Origin: Candidatus Gastranaerophilales bacterium
Lineage (GTDB): Bacteria > Cyanobacteriota > Vampirovibrionia > Gastranaerophilales > Gastranaerophilaceae
Assembly: GCA_944324845.1 (NCBI GenBank)
Contig: CALUXX010000001.1
Coordinates: 494,978-558,977 of the forward strand
Direction of reading: 5' to 3'
Length of the DNA stretch: 64,000 nucleotides
Shown here: piece by piece, positions 27,477 to 34,953 of the stretch
Layout: each line of letters begins with the position of its first letter
Position numbering within the stretch: position 1 is the first letter of the stretch
The notes under the pieces: generated by a model
The model's database searches: none
What the model was told of the DNA's origin: nothing
What the model saw: the letters and a program-made list of their open reading frames with translations, nothing else
Program-made: the position numbers and the translations under genes

Positions 27477-28151
27477 TTAGGCTAACAAATCGAAAAGATT
27501 AACATCTTCTTGATTTTTATATTCTTTATAATCAATGATATTTTCTAAATTTTTAACTTGTTCTTTCAACTTAAATTTATTCATTTCCATTGGCTGATAA
27601 TTGTTATCACCATCACAATTAAAGACTTTTTTAAACCCTAATTTTTCATACAAAGAAATAACATCAACAGGTCCATCTTTTACTGCATCTAATTTTACTG
27701 TTTTAGAATTTGCATTTTGAGCAGATTTGAAGAAATTCAAAATCAAAGATTTACCTGCAAGATAAATATTATCAGCAGTAGGTGTAGGAATTTTGCAAAC
27801 CCCATCTAAATATGAAGATGTTTCATTTGTATAATATGTTGAAATTCCACACGGTCTGTTTTGACAGATCGCAATATAACTTTGATTAAAACCATCTTTT
27901 ACTTCTTCAATACAATAATGAAAAATCTTTTGCCACCTATTTTGCATATCTTCACTTATATTAGGAACAAGCTCTTTATAATTTGTACTTGCTTCAAGAG
28001 CATCAAGAAATTTTTCATCTCTTTTCGTTAATTTATAAATATCGATTGTAGTTTCAGCACCTTTAACCCAATTTTTTGCCGTTGCAACTTTTAATGCACC
28101 AAAATTCGGATTGGAATACTGAGTTGAACAATTTTGGGGTTGAATGTTCAT
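27477..28151 (-). CDS. GNAT-fold acetyltransferase-like protein with NPNFGAL N-terminal motif
   Basis: 224 residues. The N-terminal 20 residues are Gln/Asn/Ser-rich and contain NPNFGAL (14-20), a short motif seen in many proteins of this lineage. Residues about 95-190 show a GNAT-like pattern: YIAICQNRPCGISTYY, a helix after NIYLAGKSLILNFF, KLDAVKDGPVDVISLYEKLGFKKV as the typical C-terminal strand-helix. The acetyl-CoA pyrophosphate loop (Q/RxxGxG/A) is weak, so activity is uncertain. The final 40 residues are Lys/Glu/Asn-rich. Confidence 0.7.
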   Translation of the reverse strand: MNIQPQNCSTQYSNPNFGALKVATAKNWVKGAETTIDIYKLTKRDEKFLDALEASTNYKELVPNISEDMQNRWQKIFHYCIEEVKDGFNQSYIAICQNRPCGISTYYTNETSSYLDGVCKIPTPTADNIYLAGKSLILNFFKSAQNANSKTVKLDAVKDGPVDVISLYEKLGFKKVFNCDGDNNYQPMEMNKFKLKEQVKNLENIIDYKEYKNQEDVNLFDLLA

Positions 28152-28240
28152 TTTAAAAACCTTCCTTTAAATAATTTTGTATATTTACAGTTATTATATA
28201 AAACAAACAAGAATTAAAATTTGCTAGCACACGCAAAAAA

Positions 28241-28269
28241 AAAAGGACAGTAAATAAATACTGCCTTTT
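28241..28269 (-). terminator. Intrinsic terminator of the two-gene secreted-protein operon
   Basis: Arms 28241-28252 and 28259-28269 with one bulged A; on the minus strand the stem is followed by T8. Lies past the stop at 28291. Confidence 0.85.
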
Positions 28270-28290
28270 AACATTAAAGTAAAGCGTAAT

Positions 28291-28824
28291 TTACCAAGAT
28301 AAATATTTTATAGTAGATGCAACATTTGCAGCTGTATTAACCACATTAGCAGCGGTATTTATTGCTGCATAATCATCTTTTACAACAACAGAACTTACCT
28401 CCGCCGCAACAGGGGTGACTCCTGGTTCTTGAGTCATATAATTAGTGTACGGAAAATAATAGTAAGTTGAATAAGTTGTTGGACGATAGTAAGTAGGATA
28501 ATATACTGGATAATAATAAGGTCTTACTATAGGAGGTCTATATGGTCTGATATAAACCGGAGGTGGTGGAGGCGGTAATGGTCTTACATGCCCGATATGA
28601 CTTCCAGGACGTCCTACCATATGAGGAGGCATTGGTCTTACCATTGGAGGTCGCATTCCAGGCCCACCAGGTCTATGCATACCTCCCATAGGTCTGCCCA
28701 TAGAGTGCCCGCCATGGAATCTTCGTCCACCAGGACCACCATGCCCGCCTGGTGCTGCAATAACAGGACTTGTAAGCATTAGACAAACAAATCCAACTAT
28801 ACAAATAAACTTTTTCATACGCAT
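28291..28824 (-). CDS. Secreted Gly/Pro/Arg/Tyr-rich low-complexity protein
   Basis: 177 residues. Signal peptide MRMKKFICIVGFVCLMLTSPVIAA with AxA-like cleavage near 24. The mature part starts with GGHGGPGGRR, then PMxxP and PPPPPPVYIRPYRPP runs, then a Tyr-rich segment (PYYYPVYYPTYYRPTTY), ending in a calmer AAINTAANVVNTAANVAS helix with an internal repeat. Composition suggests a surface or periplasmic structural protein. It is translated 9 bases after the related gene upstream. Confidence 0.75.
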   Translation of the reverse strand: MRMKKFICIVGFVCLMLTSPVIAAPGGHGGPGGRRFHGGHSMGRPMGGMHRPGGPGMRPPMVRPMPPHMVGRPGSHIGHVRPLPPPPPPVYIRPYRPPIVRPYYYPVYYPTYYRPTTYSTYYYFPYTNYMTQEPGVTPVAAEVSSVVVKDDYAAINTAANVVNTAANVASTIKYLSW

Positions 28825-28833
28825 TCTCCTAAA

Positions 28834-29211
28834 CTACACGTCTTTATCTTTTTGATTTTTGGTATTTTTAGAAATGCTTTTTGTATTTTTCTTTATTGAA
28901 GATTTATTTGTAACTTTTATCCTTGTCGCTGCAGCAGATTTACAAGGCATAACATTATTACCAATAACAGCATAAGAACCTGTTCCTAAACAACTAATAG
29001 GTGTTGCTGGAACTGTATTGTGTCTGGTCATTGCAGGAGTTACCGGCATTACTGGTCGATAATAAAATTGTGTATTAGGGCGCATTCCTCCGCCATAATA
29101 ACCTCCACCGTAATATCCTCCACCATAACCCATTCCCATTGGTCTTGCCATACAACAAGGTGCTGATAAAATAATACTTAATCCTAACAAAATCACTACT
29201 AATTTTCTCAT
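28834..29211 (-). CDS. Secreted Gly/Tyr-rich small protein
   Basis: 125 residues from the ATG at 29211; a TTG four codons upstream overlaps the SD (GGAG, 29218-29221), so ATG is preferred. Signal peptide MRKLVVILLGLSIILSAPCCMA, possibly a lipobox-like CC before MARP but not a clean one. Then MGYGGGYYGGGYYGGG, a triplicated GGGYY unit, and a basic Lys/Asn/Ser tail. First gene of an operon with 28291-28824; both look like extracellular structural proteins. Confidence 0.7.
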   Translation of the reverse strand: MRKLVVILLGLSIILSAPCCMARPMGMGYGGGYYGGGYYGGGMRPNTQFYYRPVMPVTPAMTRHNTVPATPISCLGTGSYAVIGNNVMPCKSAAATRIKVTNKSSIKKNTKSISKNTKNQKDKDV

Positions 29212-29402
29212 ATTTTTCTCCAATTTACTATCATCAACTTTATAACGAAAGCCAATCGAAAAATGTTCATATTTAATTTCAAATATTAACTTATATTACG
29301 ATGTTAGTAGTTTTTATAATCAAATCTTATTGTTAAGTTTTATTGAATCTTTTATAATGAACAAAAAACTTGTTATATTAAAAAAGAAGAAGGAGAAAAT
29401 TC

Positions 29403-29792
29403 ATGCCTAAAAACACTTATAAAAATATTGCAGTTGTTGATGTTAATAAAGTTGTTCTTCAATCAAAAAAAGTTCAAGAATTAAAAGCAGAACAAGAAAC
29501 AAGAATTAGAGAACTAAATCAATGGCTTGCTAATGTAAAAGCAGAAGTAGATAGTAGAATTACTAACGAAGAAAAACAAGCTTTAGTAAATGAATATAAT
29601 AAACAATTTGCACAAAAGCAAAATGATATTAAAGCTAAATATACCGAACAGTTACAACTCATAGAAAAGAACATCTCTGATTTAATTGCAAAAATCGCAG
29701 AAGAAAAAGGCTATGACCTTGTACTTTCAAAATATATTACCCTATATGGCGGTGATGATATTACAGAAGATGTAATTGAAGTTGTTGAATAA
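29403..29792 (+). CDS. OmpH/Skp-like coiled-coil protein without signal peptide
   Basis: 129 residues. IAVVDVNKVVLQSKKVQELKAEQETRIRELNQW is the OmpH opening pattern (VDxxxVxxxSKxxQ), followed by a coiled coil (about 20-90) and IAEEKGYDLVLSK as the closing strand. Skp-family proteins are periplasmic chaperones, but here translation begins MPKNTYKN with strong SD (aagaaggag) and no signal sequence, so the protein should stay in the cytoplasm. Length is about 30 residues short of Skp, equal to the missing signal. Confidence 0.8.
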   Translation: MPKNTYKNIAVVDVNKVVLQSKKVQELKAEQETRIRELNQWLANVKAEVDSRITNEEKQALVNEYNKQFAQKQNDIKAKYTEQLQLIEKNISDLIAKIAEEKGYDLVLSKYITLYGGDDITEDVIEVVE

Positions 29793-29843
29793 ATAAAGCA
29801 CCCAAAATATAAATAGATTGATATACGAATTTGTAGATAAAAT

Positions 29844-29925
29844 GTCGAAGTGGCGGAATTGGTAGACGCGCACGATTCAGGTTCGTGTGGTTAACGCCTT
29901 GAGGGTTCGAGTCCCTTCTTCGACA
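29844..29925 (+). tRNA. tRNA-Leu (anticodon CAG)
   Basis: 82 nt class II tRNA: acceptor GTCGAAG/CTTCGAC, D stem GCG/CGC, anticodon stem CACGA/TCGTG around TTCAGGT (anticodon CAG, reads CTG), long variable arm, T arm GAGGG-TTCGAGT-CCCTT, discriminator A. CCA is not encoded. It starts 52 bases after the OmpH-like stop with no strong promoter of its own, so may be read through. Confidence 0.96.
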
Positions 29926-29927
29926 AT

Positions 29928-29956
29928 AAAAAAGAGTCCTTTTGGGGCTCTTTTTT
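29928..29956 (+). terminator. Intrinsic terminator of tRNA-Leu
   Basis: 12-bp stem (29928-29939 with 29945-29956, one U-G pair), T6 at the 3' arm. Confidence 0.88.
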
Positions 29957-29957
29957 A

Positions 29958-30119
29958 TTGGTGATAAGAGGACGCAGAACCCCAAAGCGAAGCTTTTTAA
30001 GGGTTCAGCGACCTGTGAGCAGAGTGCGAAGGAGTTTTGCGAGAAGAATAAAATTCTTTGAAGCAAAACCCGAAGACTCGTTTAACGCGAACAGGTCAAG
30101 ACAAGTCCCGCCGTCGACA
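29958..30119 (+). other. Strongly structured GC-rich module behind tRNA-Leu, ending in a tRNA-tail-like sequence
   Basis: No believable ORF. Nested inverted repeats: GAACCC (29977-29982)/GGGTTC (30001-30006) enclosing AAAGC-GAA-GCTTT; GACCTGT (30010-30016)/ACAGGTC (30091-30097) enclosing GTTTTGC (30034-30040)/GCAAAAC (30063-30069). It ends in GTCCC-gccg-TCGACA (30105-30119), close to the tRNA-Leu end GTCCC-ttct-TCGACA (29911-29925), 194 bases earlier. The layout is the same as behind tRNA-Arg. The rest, to 30331, holds one REP-like hairpin and a terminator. Confidence 0.6.
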
Positions 30120-30127
30120 TTTTATTT

Positions 30128-30147
30128 GTTGGGCAAGACCAACCTAC
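30128..30147 (-). repeat. REP-like hairpin, copy A
   Basis: Minus strand GTAGGTTGGTCTTGCCCAAC: GTTGG...CCAAC palindrome with GTAG tag. Matches the copy at 31540-31560 in opposite orientation. The tag plus imperfect palindrome is typical of REP elements mobilised by Y1 (RAYT) transposases. Confidence 0.6.
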
Positions 30148-30278
30148 AACTTATAATACATCATTTGGGAAGTGTAATAAATAATATATTCCACCTGTAA
30201 TGCCTCAGCTATTACAAATGGATGATATACTGTAGGTGTTGTCTATTATCTTCAAAATTTGGATACCATGCCAGTAAA

Positions 30279-30311
30279 TAACCCCTCTTAATACGTGTTC
30301 TATAGGGGTTA
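30279..30311 (-). terminator. Hairpin downstream of the 367-residue gene
   Basis: TAACCCCT (30279-30286) with AGGGGTTA (30304-30311), 17-base loop, no long U-run. It lies 21 bases beyond the stop at 30332 and likely ends or stabilises that transcript. Confidence 0.55.
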
Positions 30312-30331
30312 GGTTAATATTTTTAAGGTTA

Positions 30332-31435
30332 TTAGCACAATCCAGCACTATATTCTCGTAACCTTGCTTTTTGTGCTTTTTGATAGAAGTTATATTGTTC
30401 TTTAGCAAAATTGACTAATTCTTCAGCTTCTTTTCTGTCAATTTTTAAATCTGTAATTTCATTTGTTCTATAATTAAAGTTAAATAAAGGAATCTCTCCA
30501 TTTGTAACTAATCCAGATTTAAAGTCATAGCCTAGCTTTTTATATTCACCATACTTAGCAGATAAGTCTATTATTTTGTTTGATTGCCCTGAACTATTGA
30601 AGGAATAAATATTATCAACTGTTAACCTATTGCCATTTTGTTGACCATGATATTGCCAATTAATATTACAGTTACCTTGAGGAAGTGTAGCACCACCGTG
30701 AGAAAATGCATTAGCTGGAATCTCTACACCATTTATTTTTGTAGAATAATTTATGCCACCTTCTGCGGGAACGACTATAGTTGGCTTATGGAAAAAACCA
30801 GAAATATTCTTTTGTTTATCGATAAATCTACCATCTATACTTACTAGACCACTTGGTTTATCAATTGTAGTAAGATGTTTAGGAGTCTTTATATTTAAAT
30901 TACCTGCTTCATCAATAAATTTCTTTAAAGTAGTATTATTATTCTTTAGGATTTGTTCTAATCCTAATTCATCAGAATATTTGTAAGTCTTTTCAAAGAT
31001 AGTTTCTGCCCCTTTTGTTTTAGTTGATTTCTGTAATACTCCGTCTAGGTATTCCATTACAACCTTAGAGCCGTCTTTACTCTCGCTAACTATTTTACCA
31101 GTGTAATTAGTTCCGTCAGCCATTACAGCTTTACCTTTTACGAATTTATTGCCAGCTTCTTTAAAGGCACTTACAGCCAATTCTTTAATCTCTTGCACAG
31201 GATTATTAGTAGTAACTGGTGGAGTTGTCTTAGGTTTAACTTTTCCTCTAGTTGCTACATAAATACCATAAGAAGCTAAAGCAACTAAACCTGTTCCTAT
31301 AGCGACTTTTGCACCAGTAGAAAGACCTTTATTTTCTTTCTGAGGTACTGAAGTAATTGGAGTTGTATTGCTACTTCTGAACTGAGGAGTAGCTATTGGC
31401 ATATTAAACTTTTGAGTAATACTTAAATCAGACAT
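30332..31435 (-). CDS. Membrane-anchored uncharacterised protein with an ADGTxYTGKI-type module
   Basis: 367 residues, family not named. N-terminal 40 residues are polar and disordered (PQFRSSN at 17-23), then one transmembrane helix (about 44-64, AKVAIGTGLVALASYGIYVAT), a Pro/Thr linker, and a large domain. KGKAVMADGTNYTGKIVSES (95-114) is a short beta module resembling repeats found in other proteins of this lineage. The C-terminal 250 residues are mixed beta-rich, no catalytic motif seen. It is bracketed by two REP-like hairpins in opposite orientation. Confidence 0.7.
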   Translation of the reverse strand: MSDLSITQKFNMPIATPQFRSSNTTPITSVPQKENKGLSTGAKVAIGTGLVALASYGIYVATRGKVKPKTTPPVTTNNPVQEIKELAVSAFKEAGNKFVKGKAVMADGTNYTGKIVSESKDGSKVVMEYLDGVLQKSTKTKGAETIFEKTYKYSDELGLEQILKNNNTTLKKFIDEAGNLNIKTPKHLTTIDKPSGLVSIDGRFIDKQKNISGFFHKPTIVVPAEGGINYSTKINGVEIPANAFSHGGATLPQGNCNINWQYHGQQNGNRLTVDNIYSFNSSGQSNKIIDLSAKYGEYKKLGYDFKSGLVTNGEIPLFNFNYRTNEITDLKIDRKEAEELVNFAKEQYNFYQKAQKARLREYSAGLC

Positions 31436-31539
31436 ATTTACACACTAATTTTGTAACCTATATATATTAAGTCATCACAATAATAATATTTGCTAAAATA
31501 ATGACAAATATAAATAAAATGTTACAAATTATTTAGTAA

Positions 31540-31560
31540 GTAGGTTGGCTGCAACCCAAC
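31540..31560 (+). repeat. REP-like hairpin, copy B
   Basis: GTAGGTTGGCTGCAACCCAAC, same GTAGGTTGG tag as copy A but on the opposite strand, 1.4 kb away. The surrounding 31436-31744 stretch is AT-rich; besides this hairpin it holds only promoter-like AT runs (for example a minus-strand TTGTCA at about 31499) and the SD of the next gene. Confidence 0.6.
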
Positions 31561-31744
31561 GAATTTAAATAATTTCTAATCCTAATACAATTCTCATATT
31601 ATAATATTCCTGCATAGATTGTTTCATTATTAGGACCACCTTATGATAAATATTGAATTTACTGCCCAATTCTGATACAATTTTCTTGTCAAAGGGTTCT
31701 AAAGTCGTGAGCTTAACGACATTTTTGGCAGGAAGGAGAATAGT

Positions 31745-32161
31745 TTGAAGAAATTTACTTTTATTAGTTTAAGCATTATCGTTGCTTTATCATTTATCAC
31801 TTCTTTAAGTTTTGCAAATAATAATAACAACAACGACATAGTTAATAAACAAATGCAATTCTATAAAAGTTTAAAAAATTGTACGAAAGGCGATTTTCCT
31901 CTGGGAGGAACTACATTAAATTATGCAGGCAGCAATTATGACATTAAAATGAACTACTATATTTATGGCATCGAAAATAACAAATGCCATTTCAGAGAAG
32001 TCCTGGGAGCTCAAGATATGAATTGCTATTTGCCTATGGATATGACTAAGAAATACGCAGATGAAGGTATCAAAACACTTCAAGCTTCAATTACAAAAGG
32101 TATGGGCTATAGCAAATATATAAACCAAATTTCTAACGACACTAATTATTGCAAATTTTAA
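31745..32161 (+). CDS. Small secreted protein with conserved cysteines
   Basis: 138 residues, starting at TTG (31745), supported by an excellent SD aaggag (31733-31738) six bases upstream; no ATG start is available before the signal peptide. Signal MKKFTFISLSIIVALSFITSLSFA, then an Asn run. The mature part has four Cys (KNCTKG, NKCHF, MNCYL, NYCKF) that could form two disulfides. No family recognised; the pattern CTKGDF...GKCHFRE resembles small periplasmic proteins with unknown role. Confidence 0.75.
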   Translation: MKKFTFISLSIIVALSFITSLSFANNNNNNDIVNKQMQFYKSLKNCTKGDFPLGGTTLNYAGSNYDIKMNYYIYGIENNKCHFREVLGAQDMNCYLPMDMTKKYADEGIKTLQASITKGMGYSKYINQISNDTNYCKF

Positions 32162-32190
32162 TATCTATATAACGAGAAAAATATTACACA

Positions 32191-32979
32191 CTAAACGGGA
32201 ATCTTTTCAACAGATTCCTGGTTTATTGTATTTAATTCATAAATTCGTTTTAAACCTTCTAATGTTAATATAGGATTAACTACATCAAAAGGTCTTGTCA
32301 TATAATTTGCAATAAGTCCGCAATAACCACCTGTTGCAATAATAACAGCCTTTCCACCTAACTCTTTTTCACACTGAGCAACAAGTCCATCAACCATACA
32401 AGCAGAACCTCTTATTACTCCTGATAAAATTGCTTCGGTTGTATTATGTCCAATAGCGTTTGGCGAAAGTGATACATCGATTTTCGGAAGTTTTGAGGTT
32501 GCATTCTTCAAACATTTCACCTGAGTATTAATTCCGGGAGCAATAACTCCTCCAATAAACTCTTTCTTACTGTTGATAATATCAAAAGTAGTAGCTGTTC
32601 CAAAATCTATAACTATTACATTTTTTGAATCATATTTTTCAGCTACAGCAACAGCATTAGCAATTCTATCTGCTCCAACTTCTTTAGGTTTATCAGTTTT
32701 TAATTTTATATTCATATTTATATCTGAAGTGACAAAAATAGAATTTAAATTAAGTGCATTGTCAACTGCTCGTTTAAACTTTACATTTAATTCTTCAACT
32801 ACAGACCCGATTACACAACCTTCAATTTTGTAATCTTTCAATAACGATCTAAGCAAGGTTTCATATTCATAACTTGTTAAATCTTTGTCAGTGGCAAGTC
32901 TTATTTCATTTATATATTTATCATCTTCAAATACACCAAGGGTAATATTTGTATTTCCTATATCAACAATTAATAGCAT
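32191..32979 (-). CDS. coaX: Type III pantothenate kinase
   Basis: First step of CoA synthesis, ATP-dependent, not feedback-inhibited by CoA. 262 residues, ASKHA fold. DIGNTNITLGVFE (5-17) is the phosphate-1 loop, GADRIANAVAVAEKY and VIDFGTATTFDII are the family blocks for pantothenate and phosphate-2, and IATGGYCGLI is the adenosine motif. Stands alone, promoter not obvious. Confidence 0.96.
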   Translation of the reverse strand: MLLIVDIGNTNITLGVFEDDKYINEIRLATDKDLTSYEYETLLRSLLKDYKIEGCVIGSVVEELNVKFKRAVDNALNLNSIFVTSDINMNIKLKTDKPKEVGADRIANAVAVAEKYDSKNVIVIDFGTATTFDIINSKKEFIGGVIAPGINTQVKCLKNATSKLPKIDVSLSPNAIGHNTTEAILSGVIRGSACMVDGLVAQCEKELGGKAVIIATGGYCGLIANYMTRPFDVVNPILTLEGLKRIYELNTINQESVEKIPV

Positions 32980-33049
32980 AATAGAATAGTCCTTATAAAT
33001 TTAGAACTATTCTATTACAAACATAGTTTTTTATCAAAAGGCTATAAAT

Positions 33050-33283
33050 TTATGAACTAATATTAGTAGCCCCTTGAGCAGAACTGTTACCAGCAGCAAA
33101 GCCGAAACCATTACCAAAAATTGCCGGTCCGTTTGAGCCTGCACCACCGCCGCCTTTACGAACTGTATTTTCACCTGCAGCTAAATTTGGTAAATATTTT
33201 TTTAATTGTTTCAATGGAGATGTCCGATTTGCTCCATCTAAACTTATTGCTGATATTGAACCTGATCCATCTGTGTAGTACAT
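33050..33283 (-). CDS. Small glycine-rich protein
   Basis: 77 residues from ATG 33283, with a strong SD (TGGAGG) 8 bases ahead; the upstream in-frame start adds 11 residues but lacks an SD. MYYTDGSGSISAISLDGANR, then a short helix, then VRKGGGGAGSNGPAIFGNGFGFAAGNSSAQG. No family recognised and no signal peptide. Resembles the 88-residue protein at 27159 in being short and Gly/Asn-rich, without clear homology. Confidence 0.6.
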   Translation of the reverse strand: MYYTDGSGSISAISLDGANRTSPLKQLKKYLPNLAAGENTVRKGGGGAGSNGPAIFGNGFGFAAGNSSAQGATNISS

Positions 33284-33402
33284 GGTTAATCCTCCATATA
33301 TATACTCTTTATACATTTATAAAGTATTTCTTAATGGCATAATTGCACAAAGTCATAAAAATCGTTACAAAAGTTAACAAAAAACTAAAAATATACTACT
33401 TC

Positions 33403-33431
33403 TTGAAATTAGCACAATAAAGTTGTATAAT
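33403..33431 (+). promoter_or_regulatory. Promoter of the DAACS symporter
   Basis: TTGAAA (33403-33408), exact 17-base spacer, consensus TATAAT (33426-33431). Start near 33438 gives a leader of about 40 bases. Confidence 0.8.
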
Positions 33432-33478
33432 AAGGAAGTTATTTTTAATGAAGAGAACATTTTTAAGAGGATAGTAAT

Positions 33479-34801
33479 ATGAAGTTACATATGCAAATAC
33501 TTATTGCATTAGGTTTAGGTCTAAAACGAAACTGGCACATCTTTTTTGGTATAATTGCAGGTATTTTTGTCGGTGTTTTTCTACATAACCACCCTAACAT
33601 GCTTGTTGATAACGTTTTAACATTTATTGGACAAGTATTTATTAGATTAATACAAATGGTAGTTATTCCTCTTGTTGTTTCTGCAATAATTATTGGAATT
33701 ACAAGTATTGGAGATAATAAACAACTAAGCAAGTTTGGTTCTAAAATGATTTTATATTATGGAATTTTAACAACTATTGCAGTTACGATTGGAACAGTAT
33801 TAGCACTTTTAGTAAAACCGGGTGCAGATGCAGCTCAATATATAGCTTCAAATGTTGCCACTGATGTTCAAGCCTCTGTTGCAGCGGCAATGAATGACCA
33901 AGAAGGTAACATTTTAAATTTGTTTTTGAGTTTCATTCCTAGCAATCCATTTGAAGCAGTAGCAACTGGTAATATGGTTCCTATTATATTATTTGTTGTT
34001 CTTTTTGCTTTAGCACTTGCAAAAGTTGGAGATGTTAACAGACCTATCGTTTCGTTTTTTGAATCTGTATTTGCCGCTACTATGAAAATTACCGATTGGA
34101 TTATGCTTTTTGCAGCTCCAGGTGTTTTTGCACTAACAGCTAGCGCTTGTGCTAGTTTTGGCGGCGGAATACTCGCTATGATTTCAAAATATTTATTAGT
34201 TCTATTAGCTGGTTTTGCTATCCAAATGTTTATGATTTATCCGTTATTTTTAAGATGTTTTTCTAAGGTTTCTGCCGTAATATTATTTTCTGCAATCGCA
34301 GAAGCTATGATGGTTGCTTTTGGAACTGCAAGTTCTTCTGCTACATTACCTTTAACTATAGCTTGCTGTGAAAAAAGAGGAATTTCTCATAAAATTTCAA
34401 GTTTTGTATTACCGCTTGGCGCAACTTTAAACTTTGATGGTACTGCGTTATTACAAGTTGTTGCGGTATTATTCCTTGTTCAAGCATATCAAGTACCTTT
34501 AACACCATTCCTTGTCATTGAAATTGCAATACTTGCTATTGTAGCATCAAGCACATGTGCCGGAATTCCTGGTGGTGGTCTAATTACTATTGCATTAATT
34601 CTTAACGGAATGGGATTAAGCCCTGAACAATTAGTTGCAGGTTTTGCATTCTTGTTCACAATAGAAAGAATTACTGATATGTTTAGAACAATGCTTAACG
34701 TTACATCAGATGCAGTTGTTGCTGCTACTATTGCTGATAACGAAAATGAAATCAACTATGATTTACTAAATAACCCTCAATCTTATGAAGATATTGCGTA
34801 A
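33479..34801 (+). CDS. Dicarboxylate/amino acid:cation symporter (DAACS, GltP/DctA-like)
   Basis: Inner-membrane transporter for glutamate/aspartate or C4-dicarboxylates with Na+ or H+. 440 residues, eight helices and two re-entrant loops expected. SSSATLPLTIACCEKRG is the Ser-rich HP1 tip, LPLGATLNFDGTALLQ the NMDGT-like TM7 motif (NFDGT here), IPGGGLITIALILNGMGL the HP2 loop, and TDMFRTMLNVTSDAVVA the TM8 motif with substrate-binding Asp/Arg/Asn. The Asp-Arg pair (TDMFRT) is typical for acidic substrates. Clean promoter and terminator: a single-gene unit. Confidence 0.95.
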   Translation: MKLHMQILIALGLGLKRNWHIFFGIIAGIFVGVFLHNHPNMLVDNVLTFIGQVFIRLIQMVVIPLVVSAIIIGITSIGDNKQLSKFGSKMILYYGILTTIAVTIGTVLALLVKPGADAAQYIASNVATDVQASVAAAMNDQEGNILNLFLSFIPSNPFEAVATGNMVPIILFVVLFALALAKVGDVNRPIVSFFESVFAATMKITDWIMLFAAPGVFALTASACASFGGGILAMISKYLLVLLAGFAIQMFMIYPLFLRCFSKVSAVILFSAIAEAMMVAFGTASSSATLPLTIACCEKRGISHKISSFVLPLGATLNFDGTALLQVVAVLFLVQAYQVPLTPFLVIEIAILAIVASSTCAGIPGGGLITIALILNGMGLSPEQLVAGFAFLFTIERITDMFRTMLNVTSDAVVAATIADNENEINYDLLNNPQSYEDIA

Positions 34802-34822
34802 AACATTTTAAATATTTCAAAC

Positions 34823-34860
34823 AAATAAAAACATCCGAAATACTTCGGGTGTTTTTATTT
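34823..34860 (+). terminator. Intrinsic terminator of the symporter gene
   Basis: 17-bp stem (34823-34839 with 34844-34860), one U-G pair, loop atac, T-rich 3' arm. Confidence 0.9.
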
Positions 34861-34953
34861 GCACTAAAACCCCGATAAATTTTCGTTACAAATAGCAATT
34901 TTATATAAAAAATTGTTAAAACGCTAGTAAAATTTTCGTGATAAAATTAAGCT

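Noticed and set aside
29761..30066. Minus-strand 101-residue ORF (CRRRDSNPQGVNHTNLNRARL)
   Set aside because: Antisense of tRNA-Leu and the structured module.
30205..30408. Minus-strand 67-residue ORF
   Set aside because: Overlaps the end of the 367-residue gene in another frame; no SD.
34862..34953. preQ1 riboswitch ahead of queF
   Set aside because: No short H-type pseudoknot with the conserved core could be found in the leader.
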